From: Betaproteobacteria bacterium
GTDB taxonomy: Bacteria; Pseudomonadota; Gammaproteobacteria; Burkholderiales; Burkholderiaceae_C
Direction of reading: 5' to 3'
Length of the DNA: 34,709 nucleotides
Assembly: GCA_025358155.1 (NCBI GenBank)
Contig: JANYKR010000122.1
Coordinates: forward strand, 1-34,709
The notes beneath the pieces are model-generated. The model saw only the letters and a program-made list of their open reading frames with translations. It searched no databases and had not been told where the DNA came from. This document shows, in pieces, positions 6,607 through 15,633 of the stretch; positions within the stretch are counted from its first letter, which is position 1, and every line of letters begins with the position of its first letter. Made by a program: the position numbers and the translations under genes.

Positions 6607-9008
6607 CCGCGCAACATGCCGCAAGCCCGCACGCCAACTCGCTTGCCGACCCAGCTGCCGGCCAGAGCGCTGGCAGATTCGGCAGCGGCCAGTCGGTGCG
6701 CCGTGTAGAAGACCCGGCGCTGATCACCGGCCGGGGCCAGTTCACCGACGACCTTTCGCTGCCCGGCCAGACCCATCTGGTGTTTTTGCGCAGCCCGTAC
6801 GCCCACGCCCGCATCCTCAGCATCGACACCGCGACCGCGCTGGCGCTGCCCGGTGTGCTGGCGGTCTACACCGGTGCCGGTCTGGTGGCGGCCGGTGTCA
6901 AGGCCATGCCGGCACCCACGGGCTTCCCCCGGCCCGATGGCCGGCCGGGCACCTCGGCGCCGCGCCGGGCGCTGGCCCATGAGCGGGTGCGATTTGTGGG
7001 CGAGACAGTGGCCGCCGTGGTGGCCGAGACGCCAGCCCAGGCCCGCGCTGCGGCTGAAGCCCTCTGGGTGGACTACGAGGAACTGCCGGCAGTGGTCAAC
7101 GTCTTTGCCGCGATGCGCCCGGGCGCACCGCAGCTTTGCGATGACGCTGCCGACAACGTCGCCGCCGCGATGCGCCATGGTGATGCAGCCGCGACCCAGG
7201 CCGCTTTTGCCACGGCCGCTCACACCGTGTCGGTGGACGTGGACAACCAGCGCCTGGCACCCAGCCCGATCGAGCCGCGCTGTGTGAATGCGTCGGTCAA
7301 TGCCGACGACGGCCGCCTGGTGCTGCGCTTGTCCAGCCAGATGCCGACCGGCGTGCGCGGCGGCCTGGTGGACGCCTTGCCCGGCCTGAGCGTGGCCGAT
7401 GTGCGGGTGCTGGTGGGCGATGTGGGCGGCGGCTTTGGCATGAAGACCGGCATCTATCCAGAGGACATCGTGGTGGCCCATGCTGCGCGGCAACTGTTGC
7501 GGCCGGTCAAGTGGCGGGCCGACCGGATCGAGGAGTTTCTGGGCGCGGTGCACGGTCGGGATGTCATCAGCCGGGCGGAGCTGGCGCTCGATGCGCAGGG
7601 TCGTGCGCTGGCATTGCGGGTGCGCGGTTTTGCCAATGTGGGCGGCTATGCCACCGGCACAGGCGTGGCCATCCAGTGCCTGATCGGGCCCTGGGTCTCG
7701 ACCAGCATCTACGACATCCCGGTGATCGACCTGCACTTCACGGCGGTGATGACCAACACCACGCCGACCGGGGCCTACCGGGGCGCAGGCCGACCCGAGG
7801 CGATCTACCTGACCGAGCGGCTGATGGACGCGGCCGCCCGCAAGCTGGGCCTCGACCCGGCCGAACTGCGGCGCCGCAACATGATCCGGCCCGAGCAGAT
7901 GCCCTACACCAACCCGATGGGCCAGCGCTACGACAGTGGCAAGTTCGAGCAAATCCTCGACCAGGGCCTGACGCTGGCCGACTGGGGCGGCTTTGCCGCA
8001 CGCCGCGCGTCGTCTGAGGCCAGTGGCAAGCTGCGCGGCCGGGGCATCGCCACATTTCTGGAGTGGACCGGTGGCAACGTGATGGAAGAGCGGGTGACGG
8101 TCACCGTCACCGCCGACGGTTTTGTCGAGCTGGGCTCGGCCACCCAGGCGATGGGCCAAGGCATCGCCACCAGCTACGCCCAGCTGGCGGTGGATGTGTT
8201 TGGTGTGCCGATCGAGCGCATTCGGGTGCTGCAAGGCGACACCGACCGCGCCACCGGCTTCGGCAGCGCCGGCTCACGCTCGCTGTTCACGGGTGGCTCG
8301 GCGGTGGACGTGGCCTCGCGCCGCACGGTCGACGAGGCCAAGGCCCTGGCCGCCGACGCGCTGGAGGCGCCGGCCACCGACATCGAGTACCAGCACGGCC
8401 GCTTCAACGTGGCCGGCACTGACCTGGGCATCGGCCTGTTCGAGCTGGCGGCGCGCCAGCCCGAGCGCCGGCTGTTTGTCGACAGCACCAGCTCGGCCGG
8501 CGGCCCGACCTGGCCCAACGGCTGCCATGTCTGCGAGGTCGAGCTCGACCCGGCCACCGGTGAGGTGGCGGTGGTGGCCTACGCCTCGGTCAACGACATC
8601 GGCCGGGTCGTCAGCCCGACCATCGTGCGCGGCCAGGTCGAGGGCGGCGCGGTGCAAGGCATCGGCCAGGCGCTGTGTGAGCGGGTGGCCTACGACAACG
8701 AGACCGGCCAGTTGCAGAGCGCCAGTTTCATGGACTACGCGCTGCCACACGCCGACGGTTTTCTCGGTTTCAAGACCGCGTTCGACACCTCGGTGCCCTG
8801 CACCACCAACCCGCTGGGCGTCAAGGGCGTGGGCGAGCTGGGCACCATCGGCGCCACGCCAGCGGTGGTCAATGCGGTGATCGACGCGCTGGCCCATGCC
8901 GGCCTGGGCGCGGCGGCCGAGGGCATCCAGATGCCGATCACGGCCGAGCGGGTGTGGCGGGCCTTGACGCTCAAGCAGATCGAGGCCTCACCGTACCTCG
9001 CCGGCTGA
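6603..9008 (+). CDS. Molybdopterin-binding large subunit, xanthine dehydrogenase/CO dehydrogenase family (AYRGAGR type)
   Basis: An 801-residue catalytic subunit starting at the ATG that overlaps the small-subunit stop. After a short variable N terminus, [20 protein letters not shown] begins the aldehyde oxidase/xanthine dehydrogenase a/b hammerhead domain. GGGFGMKTG (about 275-283) and [10 protein letters not shown] (391-400) lie in the cofactor-binding domain, and [13 protein letters not shown] carries the general-base glutamate (Glu745). The active-site loop reads AYRGAGR, as in form II CoxL-like proteins, and not AYRCSFR of true aerobic CO dehydrogenases, so the substrate is probably an aldehyde, heterocycle or other small organic molecule. 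No FAD subunit, cofactor-insertion chaperone or XdhC gene is adjacent. Family assignment is firm; substrate unknown. Confidence 0.92.
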   Translation: MTAQHAASPHANSLADPAAGQSAGRFGSGQSVRRVEDPALITGRGQFTDDLSLPGQTHLVFLRSPYAHARILSIDTATALALPGVLAVYTGAGLVAAGVKAMPAPTGFPRPDGRPGTSAPRRALAHERVRFVGETVAAVVAETPAQARAAAEALWVDYEELPAVVNVFAAMRPGAPQLCDDAADNVAAAMRHGDAAATQAAFATAAHTVSVDVDNQRLAPSPIEPRCVNASVNADDGRLVLRLSSQMPTGVRGGLVDALPGLSVADVRVLVGDVGGGFGMKTGIYPEDIVVAHAARQLLRPVKWRADRIEEFLGAVHGRDVISRAELALDAQGRALALRVRGFANVGGYATGTGVAIQCLIGPWVSTSIYDIPVIDLHFTAVMTNTTPTGAYRGAGRPEAIYLTERLMDAAARKLGLDPAELRRRNMIRPEQMPYTNPMGQRYDSGKFEQILDQGLTLADWGGFAARRASSEASGKLRGRGIATFLEWTGGNVMEERVTVTVTADGFVELGSATQAMGQGIATSYAQLAVDVFGVPIERIRVLQGDTDRATGFGSAGSRSLFTGGSAVDVASRRTVDEAKALAADALEAPATDIEYQHGRFNVAGTDLGIGLFELAARQPERRLFVDSTSSAGGPTWPNGCHVCEVELDPATGEVAVVAYASVNDIGRVVSPTIVRGQVEGGAVQGIGQALCERVAYDNETGQLQSASFMDYALPHADGFLGFKTAFDTSVPCTTNPLGVKGVGELGTIGATPAVVNAVIDALAHAGLGAAAEGIQMPITAERVWRALTLKQIEASPYLAG

Positions 9009-9089
9009 GCCAGCGGCCGCAGCAGAACTGGCTCTGCCGGACCGCTGGCGGCTGGCCTCTGTGGCAACGCCGCTGGCGCTTCGGCAGGG

Positions 9090-10259
9090 TTACGCGGCCC
9101 GCAGGCAATCCACGATCTGCATGCGAGCCGCACGCCAGGCCGGCACAAAGCCGCCCACCACGCCCATCGCCAGCGCAAAAACCATCGCCTGCACTGCTAT
9201 CTGCGGTGTCAGCACAAACTTGAAGGCCAGCTCGGCAAAGGTCTGGAAGTTGGTGGTCGAGACATCCACCGCCTGCATCACGCTGGCCGCCGCCAGACCC
9301 ACCACACCGCCCAGGGCCGACAGCAGCAGCGACTCGGCCATGAAGGCGGCCAGCACCGCGCCGCGCCTGAAACCCAGCGCCCGCAGCGTGCCGATCTCGC
9401 CGATCCGGGAGGCCACGGCCGCAAACATCGTGATCATCGCGCCCACCACCGCGCCGACCGAGAAGATCACCGCCAGGCTCAGGCCCAGGATATTGATGAA
9501 GGTGGCCAGCGCCTCGCTCTGCTCGGCGTAAAAGCGCACTTCGGGCTTGGCCTCCAGCACCAGCCGGGGGTCGGCCTCGATCCGGCCCCGGGTGGCCTCG
9601 AACAGGCCCGGCTCGGCGAGGCGGAAGACGACGATCGAATACGCCTGGCGCCGGAAGGCCTGCAGCATCTGCTCGGCGTCACCCCAGATCTCGGAGTCAA
9701 AACCACTACCGGCTGAATCCATGCGGCCGACGATCGGCCACTCGCGGCCGGCAAAGCGCAGTGAAGCGCCCAGGTCGATGCCGGCAAAGCCGGCGGCACT
9801 GGCCCGGCCGACCACGATCTCGGAGGTGCCGGGCCGGAACATCCGGCCCTCGACAATTCTGACGCCCGGGCGCAGTTGCAGGCCCAGGTCGGACGTGCCG
9901 CGCACCGTCACGTTGCTGGGCTTGCCGTTGCTGCGCTTGGCCAGGTTGATCAACACCACCGGCTCGGCACTGACCAGCGGCCGGCCCAGCGCGTCGGTGG
10001 CGATGCCGGGCAGGGTGGCGAGGATTTGCGCCTGGCCGCGGTCGATGCCGCTGTTGATCTCGGCGTTGGCGCCCTTGCGCAACACCATCACGTTGTCGGG
10101 CTGGCCGGTGGCCACCAGGGTCGAGCGGATGCCCTCGCTCATCATCAGCACGGTGGCAAAGACGTAGACCACCAGGGCCATGCCGCCGGCAGTCAGCAAG
10201 GTGGTGACGCGTCGCACCCAGAGGTTGCGGGCGATGTAGCTGAAGGGGACTGCGCGCAT
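9090..10259 (-). CDS. ABC transporter permease, FtsX/MacB type (second permease)
   Basis: A 389-residue protein with an N-terminal membrane segment (about residues 18-42), a large periplasmic domain (about 50-260) and three C-terminal membrane segments containing the FtsX-type motif EIGTLRALGFRRGAVLAAF. This four-helix layout is that of LolCDE/MacB-like permeases, which drive export or extraction mechanically rather than by a channel. It is last in a four-gene operon (adaptor, ATPase, permease, permease), ten bases after the first permease. The two permeases probably form a heterodimer. It is convergent with the molybdenum hydroxylase large subunit, with 81 bases between stops. Confidence 0.88.
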   Translation of the reverse strand: MRAVPFSYIARNLWVRRVTTLLTAGGMALVVYVFATVLMMSEGIRSTLVATGQPDNVMVLRKGANAEINSGIDRGQAQILATLPGIATDALGRPLVSAEPVVLINLAKRSNGKPSNVTVRGTSDLGLQLRPGVRIVEGRMFRPGTSEIVVGRASAAGFAGIDLGASLRFAGREWPIVGRMDSAGSGFDSEIWGDAEQMLQAFRRQAYSIVVFRLAEPGLFEATRGRIEADPRLVLEAKPEVRFYAEQSEALATFINILGLSLAVIFSVGAVVGAMITMFAAVASRIGEIGTLRALGFRRGAVLAAFMAESLLLSALGGVVGLAAASVMQAVDVSTTNFQTFAELAFKFVLTPQIAVQAMVFALAMGVVGGFVPAWRAARMQIVDCLRAA

Positions 10260-10269
10260 GTCAGGGCGC

Positions 10270-11427
10270 TCAGCCGACGTGTCGCAGGCCGGCGACGATG
10301 TCGATCCGGCTCATGCGCCAGGCCGGCCAGGCGGCGGCCACCGTACCGACCACCAGCGCGGCCAGCAACTGCAACGCCATCGTCAGGCTCGAAACCTGGA
10401 ACACCGGGAACAGCGTGCCCACCGCGCTGCGAAAGGCCGCCGCCAGCGGCAGCGTCAGCAGCAGGCCGGCGGCACCGCCGATGGCGGCGATCAGCAGGCT
10501 CTCGCCAAAGATCAGCCGCACCACAAAGCCGGGCGAAAAGCCCAGCGCCTTGAGCGTGGCGTACTCGGCCAGCCGCTCCCGCGCGGTCATGGTCATGGTG
10601 TTGGCCATCACCGCCATGATGATCACGACGATGATCAGGCTCACGGCTTGAACCGCCACCAGGATGGCCTCGCTCATCGAGACAAAGCCGAGCTGGAACG
10701 CGGCCTCCGTCTCGGTCAGGGTCTCGGCCAGCGAGTTGGCAAACAGCTTGTCCACCCGTTGGCTGACCAGGGCGGCATTGTTGGGCTCGTCGATGCCGAC
10801 GATGTAGACCCCCACCGCGTCGGCCCGGCGCGGCGAGCGCATTCGCAGCGACTCGTTGAGGTAGGCCCAGTGCATCAGCAATTGGCTCTCGTCGGTCTTG
10901 GCCTCGGCGCCGTCCCAGATGCCGCGCAGCGTGAAAGTCCAGGTGCCGGGGTAGATGGTGCCGCGCAGCGGGATCTGGTCGCCCAGTTTCCAGCCGAACT
11001 TGTCAGCCAGCTTGCGCCCCACCAGCACGCCTTGACGGTCGCGCAGAAACGCCGTGCGCTGTTCGTCAGCGATGCGGTACTCCGGGTACATCGGCAAGTA
11101 GGTGGCGGGGTCTACCGCAAACTGCGGAAAGAAATTGCGCTCGGTGATGTAGACGCCGCCAAACCAGTTCGACCAGCTGACCTGGGTCACGCCCTCCACC
11201 GCGCGCAGGCGCTGGGCGTAGTTCAGCGGCAGCGGGAAGGTCAGCGAGATGTTGCTGCGCACCACCAGCCGGGTGCTGGAGCTGCCCTCGACCCCGGCGT
11301 ACCAGGCGTCGACGATGGTGCGCAGCAGGCCAAAGGCGCTGATCGCCACCACCAGGCCGACCATCGTCAACAAGGTTCTCAGCTTGTGGCGGAAGGCGTT
11401 CTTGAGCAGCAGCTTGAACAGGAACAT
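10270..11427 (-). CDS. ABC transporter permease, FtsX/MacB type (first permease)
   Basis: A 385-residue permease of the same fold as the next gene: a membrane helix near residues 15-38 (TLLTMVGLVVAISAFGLL), a periplasmic domain of roughly 200 residues, and three C-terminal helices with ARERLAEYATLKALGFSPGF, the coupling motif that contacts the ATPase. It starts two bases after the ATPase stop, so the genes are translated in sequence. Having two different permeases is typical of LolC/LolE or Dev/Ytr-like systems, whereas MacB fuses ATPase and permease in one chain. The substrate is not indicated by the sequence. Confidence 0.88.
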   Translation of the reverse strand: MFLFKLLLKNAFRHKLRTLLTMVGLVVAISAFGLLRTIVDAWYAGVEGSSSTRLVVRSNISLTFPLPLNYAQRLRAVEGVTQVSWSNWFGGVYITERNFFPQFAVDPATYLPMYPEYRIADEQRTAFLRDRQGVLVGRKLADKFGWKLGDQIPLRGTIYPGTWTFTLRGIWDGAEAKTDESQLLMHWAYLNESLRMRSPRRADAVGVYIVGIDEPNNAALVSQRVDKLFANSLAETLTETEAAFQLGFVSMSEAILVAVQAVSLIIVVIIMAVMANTMTMTARERLAEYATLKALGFSPGFVVRLIFGESLLIAAIGGAAGLLLTLPLAAAFRSAVGTLFPVFQVSSLTMALQLLAALVVGTVAAAWPAWRMSRIDIVAGLRHVG

Positions 11428-11429
11428 GC

Positions 11430-12173
11430 TCAGGCCCGGCTCGCCAGCTCAGGCGTCTCGTCCACCAGCACGCCTTTTTCCAGGTGCACCATGCGGCCCG
11501 CGCGGGCGGCGGCCTTGGGGTCATGGGTGACCATCACGATGGTCTTGCCCAGCTCATGCACCAGCTGGTCGAGCAGCGACAGCACCTCGGCGCCAGTGGT
11601 ACGGTCCAGGTCGCCGGTGGGCTCGTCGGCGACGATCAGCACCGGGTCAGTTACCAGCGCACGGGCAATCGCCACCCGCTGCTGCTGGCCGCCGGACAGC
11701 TCGCTGGGGTAGTGGTCGGCCCGGTCACTCAGGCCCACCATGCCGAGCACCGTGGCCACCCGCTCATGCCGCTGGCGCGCGGACAGGCCGGTCAGCAGCA
11801 GCGGCAGCTCAACGTTGTCGAAGGCCGACAACACCGGCAGCAGGTTGTAGAACTGGAAGATGAAGCCGACGTTGGCGGCACGCCAGTCGGCGAGTTCGCC
11901 CTCGCTCAGGCTGGCAATGTCCACGCCACCGATCTCGATACTGCCGCTGCTGGGTTTGTCGATGCCGGCGATCAGGTTGAGCAGGGTGCTCTTGCCCGAG
12001 CCGCTGGGGCCCATCAGCGCAATGAACTCGCCGTTGGCCACCGCCAGGTCGATGTCGAGCAGCACCGGGATGGCCTGGCCACCACGCACATAGCCCTTGC
12101 TGAGGTGGTGGATGCGGATCAGCGGCGCTGGCGTCGGCGCTTGCCCTGGCGTGGGGGGCAGGGTTGCGGTCAC
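11430..12173 (-). CDS. ABC transporter ATP-binding protein (LolD/MacB type)
   Basis: A 247-residue ATPase with Walker A GPSGSGKST, the Q-loop region FIFQFYNLLP, signature LSGGQQQRVAIARAL, Walker B VLIVADEPTGDLD and a switch histidine in MVTHDPKAA. The ADEPTGDLD and FQFYNLLPVLSAFDNVELPL segments are those of the LolD/MacB/FtsE subfamily, which pairs with FtsX-type permeases. The start codon is GTG at 12173, overlapping the TGA of the adaptor gene (12170-12172). This overlap, together with the order of the four genes, argues for one tripartite export complex in the inner membrane. Confidence 0.93.
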   Translation of the reverse strand: MTATLPPTPGQAPTPAPLIRIHHLSKGYVRGGQAIPVLLDIDLAVANGEFIALMGPSGSGKSTLLNLIAGIDKPSSGSIEIGGVDIASLSEGELADWRAANVGFIFQFYNLLPVLSAFDNVELPLLLTGLSARQRHERVATVLGMVGLSDRADHYPSELSGGQQQRVAIARALVTDPVLIVADEPTGDLDRTTGAEVLSLLDQLVHELGKTIVMVTHDPKAAARAGRMVHLEKGVLVDETPELASRA

Positions 12174-13483
12174 TTGCTCGCTACCGCCACCTTGGCGCCG
12201 GCCTTGAGGGTCTCGGCCGGGTTCAGCACCACGCGCTCACCCGACTTGAGAGCGCCAGCCACCTCCTGCACATCGCCGATCTTGCGGCCGGGCGTCACCG
12301 ACACCGCTTCGACGCTGTCGCCGGCCAGCCGGAAGACCACGCTCTTGCCGTCGCGCTGCACGATGGCCTTGGGGTTGACTGCAATCACTGCCTTCTGGTC
12401 GGCTGCGGTGGCGGGCTGCGACAAGAAGCTGACCTTGGCGCTCATCTCAGGCAGGATGCGCGGGTCCAACTTCTCGAAGCGGATCTTGGTCATCACCGTG
12501 GCCTTGGCCCGGTCCACCGTGGGCACGATGCGGGAGACATTGCCCCGAAAGCGCATCTCGGGCAGCGCGTCGAGCGTGATCTCCACCGGCTGCTCGGGCT
12601 TGATGCGTGCCACATTGCTCTCAGACACATCGGCCTCGACCTCCAGCGTCCCCATGTCGGCCATCGTCACCACTGCGCCCGAGGTGCCGCTGGCACTGGA
12701 GAACGGCGTGATCATGTCGCCGACGTTGGCGTTCTTGATCAGCACCACGCCGTCAAACGGCGCTCGGATCTCGGTATTGGCCTGGTTGACCCGCTGCACC
12801 GTGACCTGGGTCTGGCTTTGCTGGATGCCGGCCTGGGCCGCCGTGATCGCGGCCTGCTGGGTCGCCAGCGCCGAGCGCGCCACCGCCAGCCGCCGCGCAG
12901 CCGCGTCCACCGCCTGCGGCGAGATAAAGCCCTGGGCCTGCAAATCTTGCTGGCGCTTGAGTTCAAGTGCAGCGTTGTCGAGCTCGGCCCGGCTCTGGCC
13001 CAGCGCGGCCTCGGCTTGCGCCTTGCCGGCCTGGGCCATCGCCACGCCGGATTGGCTGGCGGCGACGGCGGCCTGCACGTCGGTGGCGTCGAGCCGGCCG
13101 ATCAGGTCACCTTGCTTGACCACGCTGCCCTCACGCACCCGCAGCTCAATCAACCGGCCGGTACCCTTGCTGGCGACTGCCGCCCGGCGCTGCGCCACCA
13201 CGTAGCCCGAGGCGCTGAGCTCGGCGTACTGCTGCGAGGGGTAGGCCGCCAACACGGCGCTGACCTGCACCTCGGTCTTGCGCGGCACCAGCAGTGCGGC
13301 TGCAGCACCGGCGATCAGCAACCCGCCCAGCACCCAGGGCCAGCGGCGGCGGCGCCGCTTGAGCGGGGTGCTGCGGTCTATCCTGAGTTGGGACAGCGAG
13401 GGCGCTGCAGGGGCGGCGGCGGGTGTTGCAGCGGGTGTTGCAGCGGGTGTTGCAACGGAAGGCAAGATGGGCGCGTCGGCCAT
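12170..13483 (-). CDS. Periplasmic adaptor (HlyD/MacA, membrane fusion) subunit of ABC exporter
   Basis: A 437-residue membrane-fusion protein starting at the ATG at 13483. After a low-complexity Ala/Thr/Pro stretch (about 12-28) and a basic patch KRRRRRW comes one membrane helix (about 48-65). It continues with a barrel-sandwich/lipoyl half (GTGRLIELRVREGSVVKQGD), a long alpha-hairpin rich in Ala/Gln (about 135-235), the second lipoyl half (IRAPFDGVVLIKNANVGDMI) and a beta-barrel domain. It links the FtsX-type permeases to an outer-membrane channel, probably a TolC-like protein encoded elsewhere because none is seen here. It heads the operon. No convincing ribosome-binding site precedes the chosen ATG, so the start could be moved; the in-frame region upstream does not look coding. 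Confidence 0.87.
   Translation of the reverse strand: MADAPILPSVATPAATPAATPAAAPAAPSLSQLRIDRSTPLKRRRRRWPWVLGGLLIAGAAAALLVPRKTEVQVSAVLAAYPSQQYAELSASGYVVAQRRAAVASKGTGRLIELRVREGSVVKQGDLIGRLDATDVQAAVAASQSGVAMAQAGKAQAEAALGQSRAELDNAALELKRQQDLQAQGFISPQAVDAAARRLAVARSALATQQAAITAAQAGIQQSQTQVTVQRVNQANTEIRAPFDGVVLIKNANVGDMITPFSSASGTSGAVVTMADMGTLEVEADVSESNVARIKPEQPVEITLDALPEMRFRGNVSRIVPTVDRAKATVMTKIRFEKLDPRILPEMSAKVSFLSQPATAADQKAVIAVNPKAIVQRDGKSVVFRLAGDSVEAVSVTPGRKIGDVQEVAGALKSGERVVLNPAETLKAGAKVAVASK
13421..13456 (-). repeat. Three tandem copies of a 12-base repeat in the adaptor gene
   Basis: On the plus strand GGGTGTTGCAGC is repeated at 13421-13432 and 13433-13444, with a third copy at 13445-13456 differing by one base. 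It encodes the Ala-Thr-Pro-Ala units before the membrane helix. Copy-number change would keep frame and only alter the length of the cytoplasmic tail. Confidence 0.92.
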
Positions 13484-13569
13484 GTCAGGATTTGCGATGA
13501 CGCCAAGGCAGGCGAAGCTGCAAGCATGCCACGACAAGCTGCCTGATTCGGTGGAAAGCCTTGCCGACC

Positions 13570-13597
13570 CTTGAAACGGGCAGCAAGGCCCCAAAAT
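13570..13597 (+). promoter_or_regulatory. Sigma-32 (heat-shock) promoter of htpG
   Basis: CTTGAAA at 13570-13576 and CCCCAAAAT at 13589-13597 match the sigma-32 consensus (CTTGAA and CCCCAT-T). Counted between CTTGAA and CCCC the spacer is 13 bases, within the usual range. Transcription would begin around 13604, leaving a leader of about 90 bases before htpG. Position, spacing and the identity of the downstream gene all agree. Confidence 0.82.
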
Positions 13598-13697
13598 CCT
13601 AAGCGCACAGCCGGCGGGCGGCGGCTGCCCGTCTGGCCGAAAATCCGCCCCCGTTGCACCGATTTTTTCAACACCTTCCCGAGCTCAAGCCACCACC

Positions 13698-15602
13698 ATG
13701 ACCAAGCAAACCCACGCCTTCCAGGCCGAAGTCAAGCAGATCCTGCACCTCGTCACCCACTCGCTGTACTCCAACAAGGAGATCTTTGTGCGCGAGCTGG
13801 TGTCCAACGCATCGGACGCCTGCGACAAGCTGCGTTTTGAGGCGCTGGACAACAACGCGCTCTACGAGGGCCAGACAGAGCTGGAAGTGCGGGTGTTTTT
13901 TGACGCCGAGGCCAAGACCCTGACGATCCGCGACAACGGCATCGGCATGAGCGCCGAAGAGGCCGCCTCGCACCTGGGCACCATTGCCAAGAGCGGCACG
14001 CGTGAGTTCATGGCCAAGCTCGAAGGCGACCAGAAGAAGGACGCCAACCTGATCGGCCAGTTCGGGGTGGGCTTTTACTCGGGCTTCATCGTGGCCGACC
14101 GCATCACGGTGGAAACCCGACGGGCCGGCGCGCCCGAGACCGACGGTGTGCGCTGGACCAGCGAGGGCACCGGCGAGTACGAGCTCGAGACCATCAGCCG
14201 CGCAACCCGCGGCACCGACGTGACGCTGCATTTGCGGGACGACGAAAGCGAGTTCCTGTCGACCTGGAAGCTCAAGTCCATCATCAGCAAGTACAGCGAC
14301 CACATCTCGCTGCCGATCCTGATGCAAAAGGAGGAGTGGGACTCGGAGGCCTCCAAGCAGGTCAAGAAGGACGAGTGGGAGACGGTCAACAAGGCGGCCG
14401 CACTCTGGGCCCGGTCCAAGAGCGACATCACCGACGCCGAGTACCAGGACTTCTACAAGCAGATCAGCTACGACCAGGACCCGCCGCTGGCCTACACCCA
14501 CAACCGGGTCGAGGGCCGCAGCGAGTACACCCAGCTGCTGTACGTGCCGGCCAAGGCGCCGATGGACATGTGGAACCGCGACAAGCGGGGCGGCGTCAAG
14601 CTCTACGTCAAGCGGGTCTTCATCATGGACGACGCCGAGGCGCTGATGCCGGTGTACCTGCGCTTCGTGAAGGGCGTGATCGACTCGGCCGACCTGCCGC
14701 TCAACGTCAGCCGCGAGTTGCTGCAGGAGAGCCGCGATGTCAAGGCGATCCGCGAGGGATCGACCAAGCGGGTGCTGGGCATGCTCGAATCGCTGGCCGA
14801 CAGCGAGGTTGCCGAAGACCGCGCCAAGTACCTGAAGTTCTGGGGCGAGTTTGGCGCGGTGCTCAAAGAGGGCATCGGTGAGGACCACGCCAATCGCGAG
14901 CGCCTTGCCAAACTGTTCCGCTTTGCGTCCACCCATGCCGACGATGGCGTGTCGCTGGCCGATTACCTGTCGCGCATGAAAGAAGGCCAGGAGGCGATCT
15001 ACGTGATCGCTGCCGACACGCTGGCCGCGGCCAAGTCCAGCCCGCAGCTCGAGATCTTCAAGAAAAAGGGCATCGAGGTGTTGCTGCTGGTTGACCGCGT
15101 CGACGAGTGGATGCTCAGCCACCTCTACGAGTTTGAAGGCAAGCCGCTGCAAAGCGTGGCCAAGGGCGCGGTGGACCTGGGCACGCTGCAGGACGAGGCT
15201 GAGAAGCAGCAGGCCGAAGCTGCTGCCGAGAGCTTCAAACCCACGCTGGACAAGCTCAAGACGGCGCTGGACGGCCGCGCCAAGGATGTGCGGGCCACGA
15301 CTCGCCTCGTCGATTCACCCGCCTGCCTGGTGGTGGAAGAGGGCGACATGAGCGGCCATCTGGCGCGCATGCTCAAGCAAGCCGGCCAGAGCGCGCCCAA
15401 GAGCCAGCCGATCCTGGAGGTGAACCCCGAGCACGCGATGGTCAAGAAGCTGGCGGCGCTGGGGGCCGAGGCTGCTCAGGATGCCAGCCGTTTTGACGAC
15501 CTGGCCAACATCTTGTTTGACCAGGCGATGCTGGCCGAAGGTGGCCAGCTTGACGACCCCGCCGCCTACGTGGCGCGGGTGACCAAGCTGCTCAGCGCCT
15601 GA
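13698..15602 (+). CDS. htpG: Molecular chaperone HtpG (bacterial Hsp90)
   Basis: A 634-residue protein, the usual length for HtpG. The N-terminal ATPase domain starts with [20 protein letters not shown] and contains the GHKL motifs [20 protein letters not shown] and GQFGVGFYS. The middle domain follows from about residue 230, with [20 protein letters not shown] and [17 protein letters not shown] (catalytic Arg region), then the C-terminal dimerisation domain. It is an ATP-driven cytosolic chaperone for late folding of client proteins under heat or other stress. It is a single-gene unit with its own heat-shock promoter upstream, and converges with srkA, another stress-related gene. Confidence 0.98.
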   Translation: MTKQTHAFQAEVKQILHLVTHSLYSNKEIFVRELVSNASDACDKLRFEALDNNALYEGQTELEVRVFFDAEAKTLTIRDNGIGMSAEEAASHLGTIAKSGTREFMAKLEGDQKKDANLIGQFGVGFYSGFIVADRITVETRRAGAPETDGVRWTSEGTGEYELETISRATRGTDVTLHLRDDESEFLSTWKLKSIISKYSDHISLPILMQKEEWDSEASKQVKKDEWETVNKAAALWARSKSDITDAEYQDFYKQISYDQDPPLAYTHNRVEGRSEYTQLLYVPAKAPMDMWNRDKRGGVKLYVKRVFIMDDAEALMPVYLRFVKGVIDSADLPLNVSRELLQESRDVKAIREGSTKRVLGMLESLADSEVAEDRAKYLKFWGEFGAVLKEGIGEDHANRERLAKLFRFASTHADDGVSLADYLSRMKEGQEAIYVIAADTLAAAKSSPQLEIFKKKGIEVLLLVDRVDEWMLSHLYEFEGKPLQSVAKGAVDLGTLQDEAEKQQAEAAAESFKPTLDKLKTALDGRAKDVRATTRLVDSPACLVVEEGDMSGHLARMLKQAGQSAPKSQPILEVNPEHAMVKKLAALGAEAAQDASRFDDLANILFDQAMLAEGGQLDDPAAYVARVTKLLSA

Positions 15603-15609
15603 TGGTTCT

Positions 15610-15633
15610 GGGCTGGACTGCCTATTCCAGCCC
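15610..15633. terminator. Perfect hairpin between convergent htpG and srkA
   Basis: GGGCTGGA (15610-15617) and TCCAGCCC (15626-15633) form a perfect 8-base stem with an 8-base loop, just after the htpG stop and overlapping the srkA stop codon. There is no run of T on either strand, so it may be a weak bidirectional terminator or an mRNA 3'-end stabiliser. Confidence 0.4.

Noticed and set aside
6543-8234. 563-codon minus-strand open frame over the molybdenum hydroxylase
   Set aside because: It is antisense to the large subunit, whose motifs and reading frame are intact throughout; composition indicates a shadow.
6603-9008. True aerobic CO dehydrogenase (form I CoxL)
   Set aside because: The active-site loop reads AYRGAGR instead of AYRCSFR with the selanyl-cysteine, and CoxM and Cox accessory genes are missing.
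10258-13546. Long plus-strand open frames (up to 573 codons) across the exporter operon
   Set aside because: They are antisense to four genes with clear family motifs, have His/Arg/Gln-rich composition typical of antisense reading in high-GC DNA, and show no domain signatures.
13668-15152. 494-codon minus-strand open frame over htpG
   Set aside because: It is antisense to an unmistakable HtpG and rich in Leu/Val/His with no recognisable motif; it is the usual high-GC shadow.
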